From contig NZ_FOKG01000014.1 of assembly GCF_900111885.1 (NCBI RefSeq), positions 62,001 through 126,000 of the forward strand: a stretch of 64,000 nt of DNA. Reading direction: 5' to 3'. This stretch comes from Amycolatopsis marina (GTDB lineage: Bacteria > Actinomycetota > Actinomycetes > Mycobacteriales > Pseudonocardiaceae). The notes under the pieces are model-generated. The model saw only the letters and a list, made by a program, of their open reading frames with translations. It ran no database searches and was not told the DNA's origin. The stretch's first letter is position 1. Each line of letters begins with the position of its first letter. Position numbers and translations under genes: made by a program. Shown here in pieces: positions 24,813 through 32,486 of this stretch.

Positions 24813-26120
24813 TTAGAGCTGGCGCCAGAGAGCGGGAGTGTTGGGTGGCGTCCAGTCCGACTGTGCGGTGTGGCTCTGCACTGCCGCGTAGCGGGCGCCG
24901 TTGTAGGTGACCTGGGAACCGACCTCGTAGTAGGTCCCCGCCTCCCAGGTGCCCTCGTTCGGCGGGTCTGTCGGGGGATCGGTGGGCGGCGGGTCGTCCC
25001 CGGTCGTCACCAGGTTCAGGTTGTAGACAGACAGGATCTCGTTGACCGGCTGGAAGTAGATCGTGCCGCCGGTCCGGCAGTTGCCCGAGCCGCCCGAGGT
25101 CACGCCCTGGGCCTGGTCACCGGTCAGCCAGGAGCCGCCGGAGTCGCCGGGTTCGGCGCAGGCGTTGGTCCTGGTGAGGCCGTAAATGGTGCCTTCGGGG
25201 TAGGTGACCGACGCGTTCTTCTGCTGGATCGTCCCGCAGCGCCAGCCGGTGGTGGATCCGGAACGGCAGACCGACGAGCCGACCGGGGCCTCCTGCGAGC
25301 CCGCCACCGGCACCGTTCCGGGGTAGCGGTTCACGAGCGGGCGCGGGGTGTTGCCCGAGGACGTGCGGACCCAGGCGTAGTCATTGCCGGGGAAGCTGGA
25401 GCCCGCGACCGTGCCGCTGGGGTTCTGTGTGCGGGTTCCGGTGCGTCCGCAGTGGCCCGCGGTGACGAAGCCGCCCTCGACGGAGAAGCCGATGGAGCAG
25501 CGGCCCTGGCCGAAGGTGTAGGCGTTGCCGCCGATGATGTCGATGAACGGCTGGGGGTCTTCGGCCGACGCTACGAAATCGACTACGTCGCCGGTCACGC
25601 CCGCGGACTCCGCCCAGGCTCGAGCGGTAGCCTCGCCACCCGCGTTCGTCAGCACGACGACCTCGTTCGTGGTCTCGTCGACGTACCAGCCGGGTACGGT
25701 CTCAGGGGCCGTGGTGGCCTCTGCGTCCAATCGTTCCTTCAGTGTGGTGAGTTCAGATTGGCTGCGTGCCACGGTTTTCGGTACGGCGCCGAGGGCGCGG
25801 ACCTCGTCCGCCCGGCTCGGATCGGACACCGCAACCGTCAGGGTCGTGGCATCGTCGTTGAGCCAGGAGCCCGCGTAGTCCGAACCGAGAGCCGTCCTGA
25901 GCTTGCTGTCCGTGCGGGCGGAAGCATGCTCGCGGTCCAGCCGGAGCTTGGCCTCGTGCGGGGTGATGTTCAGATCGCGGGACATGGCAGCCAGGATCGC
26001 TGACTGGTTCTCGTCGATGGTCGGCTGATCGGCCGTAGCCAACGGGGTGACGGCCAACGCGGTGGCGAGGCCTGCCGTGCTGACAACCGCCGCGATAACG
26101 GCGGGAATTTTTCTCTTCAT
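24813..26120 (-). CDS. Secreted streptogrisin-like serine protease with chitin-binding module
   Basis: A 435-aa exported protease from ATG 26120 (GGAGAG upstream). A signal peptide spans ~1-31, and an alpha-lytic-type prodomain ~32-185 ends near the start of the mature domain. The S1E protease domain has the triad His in TAGHCG, Asp in GNDYAWVR and Ser in GDSGGS, with paired Cys. A Pro/Thr linker (PPPTDPPTDPP) leads to a ~45-residue CBM5/12 module (GTWEAGTYYEVGSQVTYNG). The prodomain acts as an intramolecular chaperone in this family. The same module ends the divergent LPMO, implying joint action on chitin-protein material. It is probably controlled by the DasR-like site at 26187-26198. Confidence 0.5.
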   Translation of the reverse strand: MKRKIPAVIAAVVSTAGLATALAVTPLATADQPTIDENQSAILAAMSRDLNITPHEAKLRLDREHASARTDSKLRTALGSDYAGSWLNDDATTLTVAVSDPSRADEVRALGAVPKTVARSQSELTTLKERLDAEATTAPETVPGWYVDETTNEVVVLTNAGGEATARAWAESAGVTGDVVDFVASAEDPQPFIDIIGGNAYTFGQGRCSIGFSVEGGFVTAGHCGRTGTRTQNPSGTVAGSSFPGNDYAWVRTSSGNTPRPLVNRYPGTVPVAGSQEAPVGSSVCRSGSTTGWRCGTIQQKNASVTYPEGTIYGLTRTNACAEPGDSGGSWLTGDQAQGVTSGGSGNCRTGGTIYFQPVNEILSVYNLNLVTTGDDPPPTDPPTDPPNEGTWEAGTYYEVGSQVTYNGARYAAVQSHTAQSDWTPPNTPALWRQL

Positions 26121-26186
26121 TTCCGCTCTCTCCTCAGTGAGGGCGTGTGCAGGGTGAGGCCGATGGTATAAAGCCCGACGCACGGT

Positions 26187-26198
26187 TGGTATAGACCA
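26187..26198. promoter_or_regulatory. DasR-like (dre) site 1 near the protease promoter
   Basis: TGGTATAGACCA matches the core TGGTCTAGACCA of the Streptomyces DasR-responsive element at 11 of 12 positions. It lies 67 bases upstream of the protease start, next to a possible minus-strand -10 (TATACC, 26165-26170). Confidence 0.5.
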
Positions 26199-26353
26199 TT
26201 CGGAAGCCTACCGGGGGGTAGGAAAGCTCTTCGATGTCGAGCGGGATGTTTCTCGACGGGACCACTGTGGAGGGTGGTCATGTGCCACTACGTCGGATCT
26301 CAGGGCAGCTACCTACTTTCGGCCCTCTCGGACGGAGTCAGTTGTCCCTATCA

Positions 26354-26365
26354 TGGTCTAGACCT
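26354..26365. promoter_or_regulatory. DasR-like (dre) site 2 in the protease-LPMO intergenic region
   Basis: TGGTCTAGACCT contains the perfect palindrome GGTCTAGACC, the dre core bound by the GntR-type N-acetylglucosamine regulator DasR. It lies 153 bases upstream of the LPMO start. A possible LPMO -10, TATAGT, is at 26463-26468. The rest of 26121-26517 shows nothing else. Confidence 0.5.
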
Positions 26366-26517
26366 CACATCCGAGTTGTGCGATTCGGCCCCTGCCGGCG
26401 GTTTTCCGTCCTTCGCGACCGGTACAGGCCCGTCGTCCGCGGGGCAACCTGCCCTGCGGACATATAGTCGCTCGCTCCGCTGAACCATGCGGTGGTTCCG
26501 CACCTGTAGGAGATGTC

Positions 26518-27252
26518 ATGCATATGAGGCGAAAGCTCATCGCATCCATGGCGGGCGTCGGACTCGCTCCGCTCTTCGTGGTGGCGATGCCGACGGCGAC
26601 AGCGAATGCTCACGGTTATGTGTCCTCGCCACCGAGCAGGCAGGCACTGTGCGCCTCCGAGCGAGTCCCTGACTGCGGTGCCATCAAATGGGAACCGCAC
26701 AGTGTGGAAGGTCCCAAGGGCCTGCGCAGCTGCAGTGGCGGCAACGCCAGGTTCGCCGTCCTCGACGACGACAGCCGGAACTGGCCCGCTACCTCGGTCG
26801 GCAATACGGTGACCTTCAACTGGATCCTGACCGCGCGACACGCGACCAGCACCTGGGAGTACTACGTGGGAGACCGGCGCGTAGCAGTTTTCGACGACGC
26901 CGGCAGGCAGCCAGGTTCAAGGGTCTCCCACACAGTCGATCTGCGGGGGGTCGGCGGGAAGCAAAAGGTGCTGGCGATCTGGAACATCGCTGACACGGCG
27001 AACGCTTTCTACTCCTGTGTAGACGTTCAGGTCGGCGATGGCGGCGGCGATCCCTCCCCGCCGCCCACGGACCCGCCCCCCACGGACCCGCCGCCGAACC
27101 CGCCGGACACCGGAACCTGGGCTGCGGGAAGTCAGTACGCGACCGGAGACCAAGTGACCTACAACGGCGCTGATTACCGCTGCCGCCAGTCACACACGGC
27201 GCAGGAAGGGTGGGACCCGGCAAGCACGCCCGCGCTGTGGCAGAAAATCTGA
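26518..27252 (+). CDS. Secreted AA10 lytic polysaccharide monooxygenase with CBM5/12
   Basis: A 244-aa copper LPMO that oxidatively cuts crystalline chitin (or cellulose). ATG 26518 follows GGAG at 5 bases. The signal peptide should be cut after Ala31, exposing His32 as the N-terminal copper ligand (HGYVSSPPSR). The second ligand is His108 in TARHATSTWEYY, and the axial aromatic lies in ANAFYSCVD. A Pro-rich linker joins a C-terminal ~45-residue chitin-binding module like that of the divergent protease. The WxxTARHxTxxWxYY pattern favours chitin. Two DasR-like sites upstream agree with induction by N-acetylglucosamine metabolism. Confidence 0.5.
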   Translation: MHMRRKLIASMAGVGLAPLFVVAMPTATANAHGYVSSPPSRQALCASERVPDCGAIKWEPHSVEGPKGLRSCSGGNARFAVLDDDSRNWPATSVGNTVTFNWILTARHATSTWEYYVGDRRVAVFDDAGRQPGSRVSHTVDLRGVGGKQKVLAIWNIADTANAFYSCVDVQVGDGGGDPSPPPTDPPPTDPPPNPPDTGTWAAGSQYATGDQVTYNGADYRCRQSHTAQEGWDPASTPALWQKI

Positions 27253-27403
27253 TAGTAGGACAGCGGTGGCCCATCTGTCGTCGATCCGGCTTGCTGCAAA
27301 GAAGGACGGCGTCCGCAAAGGAGGTAAGACAGGAAGTATCGGGCACGCCGTGCGAGGTAGGACAGAATGCCCCAACCGTTGCGACGCCACCCCCCGATAC
27401 GTG

Positions 27404-27432
27404 TTGGTCCGGCTGGATTGATCTTGTAGCCT
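27404..27432 (+). promoter_or_regulatory. Promoter of the DUF6924-like gene
   Basis: TTGGTC (27404-27409), a 17-base spacer and TAGCCT (27427-27432) lie 31 bases before the start of the next gene, which has its own GGAGGA ribosome site. The rest of 27253-27462 shows nothing else. Confidence 0.5.
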
Positions 27433-27462
27433 GGCAGTCTTCTTTCGAGCGCTGGAGGACAC

Positions 27463-27927
27463 ATGACGGCAGCACGGTTGACCGTGACCGACTATTCGCC
27501 ACTCCTGCGTACCGACTTCACCGACGACACGGCCTGGCAGGCGCTACTGGACGAGATCGACGACAGCTGGGTAGCCGTCATGGCCGACCCCGCTCACCAG
27601 GGCCTGTCCGTGCCGGAGCTGGTGGCACTGGTCCCCGACGGCAGCCAATATCCGGTGCTCGTCGTCGCCGACGACCGGACGTTCTCCGCCGCCGAGCGCT
27701 CGCTGCTGCTGATCGACGTCAGGGGCGAACCCGGTCGGACGTTCCGCGCGGTCGTGCCCGACGCGTTCCAATCCGTCATCGGCAACCTGGCGATCGACAA
27801 CATGAGCTTCGACGAGTACCTCGATTCCGACTCCGTCGACGACTCAAGTGTCTACCGGCTTTCCGACCGGCACCGCCAGGCACTGGCCGCGCTCCAGGGC
27901 AACTCGCAGGCGAGCGCGTCACCGTGA
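27463..27927 (+). CDS. Hypothetical protein, DUF6924-like
   Basis: A 154-aa acidic cytoplasmic protein with no signal peptide or membrane segment. Its layout, PLLRTDFTDDTAWQALLDEI at the start, a central PVLVVADDRTFSAAERSLLLIDV strand region and IGNLAIDNMSFDEYLDS at the end, matches the small actinobacterial family I know as DUF6924. No catalytic residues are evident. It has its own promoter and ribosome site and is flanked by secreted chitin-degradation genes and an unrelated hypothetical. Function unknown. Confidence 0.5.
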   Translation: MTAARLTVTDYSPLLRTDFTDDTAWQALLDEIDDSWVAVMADPAHQGLSVPELVALVPDGSQYPVLVVADDRTFSAAERSLLLIDVRGEPGRTFRAVVPDAFQSVIGNLAIDNMSFDEYLDSDSVDDSSVYRLSDRHRQALAALQGNSQASASP

Positions 27928-28126
27928 TAATTCGTGGTGCGGGGACCTCGTGGACGCATCGTTCACGGTTTGTGCCTGCCCGGTGAGCTGTCCCTCGCAG
28001 CCCGGCGCCGCGGCTTGATCGCTGCATGGAATCCATGCCGACAACGACCGCGCCTCGGCAGTGTCTGGATGTGGACCGCAGGTCAGGGCCTGCCGATCCG
28101 CAACAGGGGTGCCGTAGCCTCAACGG

Positions 28127-28456
28127 ATGGAACACTTCTGTGGGCACCTGCTGCGCGCGACCGGAGAGCCGTGCGCTCGACCGGCAGGGCACGAGCTTCC
28201 GCACCGGCCTGCGGCACGGCGGGAGCACGAGGACCAGCAGCCCCAGCAGACCGCACAGGACCTCGCGTATGGCCGCCAGCTCGGCGTTGCGCCAGGTGAG
28301 GCGCTACCTGCCGCGATCGGCTCGATGCCGGCGACCGCGCGGACACCGCGTCGGAGGCGGCAGAGATTCGGCAAGGTGGAGACGAGGTTCGTCGATCCCA
28401 AGCCTGTCGAGGCGAAGAAGACGCCGGTGCGGGTCGAGGGCACGTCTGCCAACTAG
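28127..28456 (+). CDS. Hypothetical Cys/His-rich small protein
   Basis: A 109-aa basic protein that I do not recognise. The first 22 residues (EHFCGHLLRATGEPCARPAGHE) have two Cys and several His in a spacing that could bind a metal. The remainder is Gln/Arg/Pro-rich and looks disordered. No Shine-Dalgarno is seen, but TAGCCT at 28115-28120 sits 6 bases before the ATG, so the message may be leaderless. Whether the gene is real is moderately certain. The flanks 27928-28126 and 28457-28659 show nothing else. Confidence 0.5.
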   Translation: MEHFCGHLLRATGEPCARPAGHELPHRPAARREHEDQQPQQTAQDLAYGRQLGVAPGEALPAAIGSMPATARTPRRRRQRFGKVETRFVDPKPVEAKKTPVRVEGTSAN

Positions 28457-28659
28457 AACGAGGCGAACCCGACCACGGTCTGGTGTCGGGGAACGCGGTC
28501 GGCATCGGGGCCCTTCGACGCCCTGGCGTGGCTGTCCGAGCACGGTGCCGAGCACGGCGGCCCGCCGAGGTACGCCGACCCCACGCACGACCCGAGGATG
28601 CGGTAGTGACCGGCGGCGTCCGCGGACCCGGACGCCATGCCGGTGGCACGTCCGCGTTC

Positions 28660-29121
28660 CTATTCGTGGGATTCGTGGTGGCGTCCGTACGGAACCGCGC
28701 GGACGAGCGTGACGTGCATCGTCCGGCCGTCGGGCACGGTGTATCGGCGTTGCTCGCCCTGCCGGGCACCGGACAGCGCTGTGCCCAGAGGTGACTCGGG
28801 TGAGTAGACCTCGAGCCCACCGGGATCTGCCCCGTCGCGCACGCCCAGCAGGAATGTTTCCGTGTCGGCATCATCATCGAACCGGACGGTGAGGACCATC
28901 CCTGGCTCGGCGATGCCGTCGTCCGGCGGCACATGCCCGACCACGGCGTGGTGGATCAGCTCCTGAATTTCGCGGACGCGAGCCTTTCTGCGGCGAGCCT
29001 CCGAAACGTGATCCGTCCCTTCGGGCACGGGGCTGTCGTCCTTGGCGAGCAGGACGGCCAGTTCCTCCTGCAGCCGGTCGAAGGCGTCCGGGGTCAACCA
29101 GACATCTCGAGTCGTGTTCAT
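28660..29121 (-). CDS. GreA/GreB-family transcription factor-like protein
   Basis: A 153-aa protein from ATG 29121, with AAGGAAG upstream. The N-terminal half (VWLTPDAFDRLQEELAVLL, HVSEARRRKARVREIQELI) is the charged coiled coil of Gre factors. The C-terminal half (MVLTVRFDDDADTETFLLG, YSPESPLGTALSGARQGEQ) is the FKBP-like domain that docks at the RNA polymerase secondary channel. The acidic tip expected for transcript cleavage is not obvious, so it may modulate polymerase rather than rescue it. Its start overlaps the stop of a small helical protein gene (ATGA). Confidence 0.5.
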   Translation of the reverse strand: MNTTRDVWLTPDAFDRLQEELAVLLAKDDSPVPEGTDHVSEARRRKARVREIQELIHHAVVGHVPPDDGIAEPGMVLTVRFDDDADTETFLLGVRDGADPGGLEVYSPESPLGTALSGARQGEQRRYTVPDGRTMHVTLVRAVPYGRHHESHE

Positions 29122-29339
29122 CGTGCTTCCTTGTGTTGATCGGTCCACGGTCGCTCCATATGGGAGCGGCGAGCGAGCAGGGTGGCGTTGGCGTCGTCGG
29201 CGAAGCCGCTGGCGACTCGCACGAGGATGTCGCGTTCGGTGCGCAACAGCGCGTTCTCGGTCCGCAGCCATTCCAGTTCCGCACGCTCATCCCGGTCGAG
29301 TGGTGGGGTCCGATCGGCGATCGGCTCAGCCTGGGACAT
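29118..29339 (-). CDS. 73-aa helical protein resembling an IS3 OrfA leucine-zipper segment
   Basis: A short gene with GAGGAC before the ATG at 29339 and a 4-base overlap with the Gre-like gene. The core RDERAELEWLRTENALLRTERDILVRVA is an amphipathic helix very like the C-terminal zipper of IS3-family OrfA transposases, but no HTH precedes it and no OrfB follows. Translational coupling argues for a working small protein and against transposon debris. It may partner the Gre-like factor. Function unknown. Confidence 0.5.
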   Translation of the reverse strand: MSQAEPIADRTPPLDRDERAELEWLRTENALLRTERDILVRVASGFADDANATLLARRSHMERPWTDQHKEAR

Positions 29340-29372
29340 GTCGTCCTCTGTCCTTTCCGGAGGATCGGCCGT

Positions 29373-30635
29373 TCAACGCAGCGGGTCGACCTCGCGCAGG
29401 GCTTCCGGTCGTTTTCCTGTCGTGATCTGCTCGGCGAGCAGTCGCCCGGTGATCGGTCCCTGCGTCAGCCCCCACATGCCGTGTCCACCTGCCACATACA
29501 CCCCAGGTGCCCGTACCGCACCGATCAACGGCTTCCCGTCGTGCGTGACGGGCCGCGGCCCCACCCACTCGTCCGTGCGTTCCTCCCAGCGGACGCCGTC
29601 GAGAAACGGCCGCGCCGAGGCGATGATCGCGTCGATTCGCGCGTTGTCCGGTGCGGCGTCCGGCGTGCGGAACTCCATCGTCCCCGCGACCCGCAGCCCG
29701 TGCCGGTACGGCGTGCAGGCGACGCGGACGTCGGGCAGGTAGACGGGCCCAGGAATGGGCTCGTCGGTCGGGACGGTGAACGAATAGCCCCGACCCGCTC
29801 GCACGGGGACCCGTACCCCCCAGCGCTTGGCGAGGCTGCCCATCCAGGCGCCGGTCGCCAGTACCGCGACGCTGGCCGAGATCGTCTCCGCCGACCTCGA
29901 ACGTGCCGTCACGGCGTAGCGCTGAGGACGCAACTCGACCACGTCGAATCCCTTGCGAATCACCCCGCCCCTCGTGCGGACCGACTCGGCAAGCGCGGCG
30001 ACGAAGGCCCCGGGGTCGACGTAGCGCTGTCCGTCCAGTCGCACCCCGGCACGGATTCGGCCGGACGCCTGCGGCAACTGCGCGCGCACTTCCGTGCCGG
30101 AGATCCCGGTGTAGTCGACCGCCTGCCCGGCGCCGGTCAGCCTGCGCAGTTCATGGAGCAGCCCGGCAGCGTGCTGTGCGGATTCGAACACCGCCGTGAT
30201 CGGCGCCTCGACCGTGGGTGCTCGTACCCCGTTGGCGGTGAGCACGTCGAACGCCTCGAGGCATTCGGTGTTCAGTGGCAGGTTCGCGCTCACCGCGTGC
30301 TCCCACGACTTCCAGGTGCAGTGTTTGGCGAACCGCAGCAGGAACCGCCACAGTCCCGGGTCGAACGTGGCGGGGACATGGAGCGGCGCCCGTGGGTCCA
30401 GCAGAGCACGCAGCCCGAAACGCAGCACGCTCGGCTCGTTCAACGGGATCGCCAACCCGGGGGACAGCCAGCCCGCGTTGCCCCAGGACGCTCCTGTGGC
30501 GACGTCGTCCCGGTCGACCACCGTGACCTCGACCCCCCGCTCCTGCAGGAACCAGGCCGTCGACAGGCCCACCACGCCCGCACCGATGACGACGGCCGTT
30601 CGGGGACCGTCACCGATGTGCGCGACCTCGTCCAT
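29373..30635 (-). CDS. DadA-like FAD-dependent amino-acid oxidase/dehydrogenase
   Basis: A 420-aa flavoprotein from ATG 30635, which has the strong ribosome site GCGGAGGT. The N-terminal FAD motif is VVIGAGVVGLSTAWFLQERG, followed by GASWGNAGWLSPG, the DadA-type signature. Near the C-terminus GVYVAGGHGMWGLTQGPITG is the second FAD contact. Such enzymes deaminate D-amino acids or glycine/sarcosine-like amines at the membrane or in the cytoplasm. The divergent PucR regulator at 30888 probably controls it, which suggests an inducible amine substrate. DadA versus glycine oxidase cannot be decided. Confidence 0.5.
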   Translation of the reverse strand: MDEVAHIGDGPRTAVVIGAGVVGLSTAWFLQERGVEVTVVDRDDVATGASWGNAGWLSPGLAIPLNEPSVLRFGLRALLDPRAPLHVPATFDPGLWRFLLRFAKHCTWKSWEHAVSANLPLNTECLEAFDVLTANGVRAPTVEAPITAVFESAQHAAGLLHELRRLTGAGQAVDYTGISGTEVRAQLPQASGRIRAGVRLDGQRYVDPGAFVAALAESVRTRGGVIRKGFDVVELRPQRYAVTARSRSAETISASVAVLATGAWMGSLAKRWGVRVPVRAGRGYSFTVPTDEPIPGPVYLPDVRVACTPYRHGLRVAGTMEFRTPDAAPDNARIDAIIASARPFLDGVRWEERTDEWVGPRPVTHDGKPLIGAVRAPGVYVAGGHGMWGLTQGPITGRLLAEQITTGKRPEALREVDPLR

Positions 30636-30700
30636 GTGTACCTCCGCGAACTCCTCGAAACGCTGCTCCCCACCGAGCATGTCCGAGCAGGCAGCCGCGC

Positions 30701-30740
30701 TTGTTGTCGATAATGAACAATCGAGGTGCCCTGGATTGTT
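30701..30740. promoter_or_regulatory. Inverted repeats between the DadA-like and PucR genes
   Basis: AACAATC (30716-30722) and GATTGTT (30734-30740) are perfect 7-base arms 11 bases apart. TTGTT at 30701-30705 also pairs with the left arm. This AT-richer cluster is a good candidate operator for the divergent PucR regulator. Confidence 0.5.
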
Positions 30741-30887
30741 GGTTTCGGCCAGTAGGCAGGATGATGGGAGGTGTGCTGGCGACCAGGGACGCACGGAGTC
30801 CTGGCGGCCGAGCGCGGACGTGACTGACAAACCCAGCCGGAGCAGGTACGAGTTCGCCGGCGACGGAGAGGCGAAACGGATCGACGC

Positions 30888-32420
30888 ATGGTCAGACTGG
30901 ATCGGTTGATCAACGTTCTCGGTGGCTATGGTGCTCGCCTGATCGGCTCCGGTCGTGCACGTGATCAGGAACTTCGCAGTGTCGTGGTGCACGACCCGAC
31001 CGATAACGGGCCGAGCGTAGGCGACGCGTTCCTGGCCGTCGGCGTCGAGGACGTGTCCTCGGCCGTCGAGTTCGCGGCGGTGGCGCAGGCGGTCGTGGTC
31101 CTGGCGCGAACGGACACCGAGCCAACCGGCGAGGTGCTGGCCGCCGCGCGCGAGCACGGCATCGCACTCCTGCTCATCGACCCGAGCGTGTCCTGGAGTC
31201 AGGTGTCCGGCGTCGTCTACGGCCTGGTACTCGAAGGCCGTGAGACAGAGTCCGGGCGTGGTCCGAGCGATCTCTTCGCCCTCGCCGACACGATCGCGGC
31301 CGCGGCCGGTGGTCCGGTCACCATCGAGGACCAGCTCTCGCGGGTGATGGCGTATTCCAGTCTGCAGCAGGGCGCCGACCCGGCGCGTCTCGACACCATT
31401 CTGGGCAGGCGGGTGCCGGACGCCGTCAGAGCCTTGTTCGAGAGGCGGGGTGTGTTCGCGCATCTCGCAGCCTCGGACGAGCCGTTGTACGTGCCGGCCT
31501 CGCCGGAACACGGCCTGCACGGGCGAGTTGTCGTCGCCGTACGAGCAGGCAGGGAGCTGTTGGGCTCGGTCTGGGTCAGCAGTGACGCGCCGCTGGAACC
31601 CGTGCGGACGCAAGTCCTCGCCGATGGAGCACACACCGTCGCGTTGCACCTGTTGCGCTCACGAGTCAGCGCGGACCTGGAACGGCAGGTCGAATCCGAA
31701 CTGGTCATCCAGTTGCTCGAAGGCACTCCGGACGCGGCCGCCGTCATCAGCAAGCTCGGTCTGCCGCCGAGACGCCTGCGCGTCGTTGCCCTGCAGGCGC
31801 ACGCCCAGAGCGAACGGCACGCCGCGATTCTGCTCGCGTTCGAACGCGCCACGACCGGTTTCGGCTGGTCGCGCCCCAGTCGCAGCACGCTGTTCGGGAA
31901 CACCGTCTACACCCTGTTGCCCTGCGACCACGATCCTGCGCCTGCACAGGCTTGGCTACGCGACATGCTGCACGCGATGCCGCCGCATGTCGCCATCTCC
32001 GCCGGAATCGGCGGTACCGCGGAGCCCGGCGAACTCTCGGCGAGTCGTCAGGAAGCCGACGAGAGCCTCGCCCTCCACACCGCGCGCCCCAACACCCCAC
32101 CTGTCTGCTACGACGAGTCCTGGGACGAGATCCTGCTGCAACGCCTGCGCACGGCCGCATCAGGCGGACGCCTCCCGTCACGCGGCCCCATCGCCGAGCT
32201 CGCCCGCCACGACCACGCCAACTCCACCCAGTACATACCCACGCTGCGAGCCTGGCTCGAAGCACAAGGCGACCTGGCCGACGCCGCGGCACAGCTCGGC
32301 GTTCACCCCAACACCATTCGCTACCGGCTCCGCAAAATGACCGACATCGCGAGACTCGGACTCGACAATCCCCGCAAACGGCTCGCCATGCTCATCACGC
32401 TCGCCGTGGGCATCGACTAG
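30888..32420 (+). CDS. PucR-family transcriptional regulator
   Basis: A 510-aa regulator. Residues ~1-120 form the N-terminal PucR sensory domain (SVGDAFLAVG, IALLLIDPSVSWSQVSG). A GAF-like part with VTIEDQLSRVMAYSS follows, then a degenerate GGDEF-like region. The C-terminal HTH_30 is WLEAQGDLADAAAQLGVHPNTIRYRLRKM. The family includes activators of purine and amino-acid catabolism. It is divergent from the DadA-like gene with inverted repeats between them, so it likely activates that gene. The start at ATG 30888 lacks a strong ribosome site. Confidence 0.5.
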   Translation: MVRLDRLINVLGGYGARLIGSGRARDQELRSVVVHDPTDNGPSVGDAFLAVGVEDVSSAVEFAAVAQAVVVLARTDTEPTGEVLAAAREHGIALLLIDPSVSWSQVSGVVYGLVLEGRETESGRGPSDLFALADTIAAAAGGPVTIEDQLSRVMAYSSLQQGADPARLDTILGRRVPDAVRALFERRGVFAHLAASDEPLYVPASPEHGLHGRVVVAVRAGRELLGSVWVSSDAPLEPVRTQVLADGAHTVALHLLRSRVSADLERQVESELVIQLLEGTPDAAAVISKLGLPPRRLRVVALQAHAQSERHAAILLAFERATTGFGWSRPSRSTLFGNTVYTLLPCDHDPAPAQAWLRDMLHAMPPHVAISAGIGGTAEPGELSASRQEADESLALHTARPNTPPVCYDESWDEILLQRLRTAASGGRLPSRGPIAELARHDHANSTQYIPTLRAWLEAQGDLADAAAQLGVHPNTIRYRLRKMTDIARLGLDNPRKRLAMLITLAVGID

Positions 32421-32435
32421 TCAGGGTGCGGGTGC

Positions 32436-32474
32436 TGCCCCGTAGCCACCCCGAACGGGGGCGACTACGGGGCA
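32436..32474. terminator. Bidirectional terminator hairpin
   Basis: TGCCCCGTAG (32436-32445) pairs with CTACGGGGCA (32465-32474), and CCCC/GGGG extends the stem inside. It sits between the convergent PucR and serine hydrolase genes. Confidence 0.5.
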
Positions 32475-32486
32475 CGGAGGTTCCGG

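Noticed and set aside
26274..26483. A plus-strand frame with CHYVG and CPYHG, Rieske-like at first sight
   Set aside because: The first Cys-His pair is adjacent instead of Cys-x-His and there is no fold context; the CPYHG codons overlap the dre palindrome. Chance.
29118..29339. Insertion-sequence remnant
   Set aside because: Although OrfA-like, it has an intact start, ribosome site and coupling to the next gene, with no inverted repeats or OrfB; kept as a small gene.
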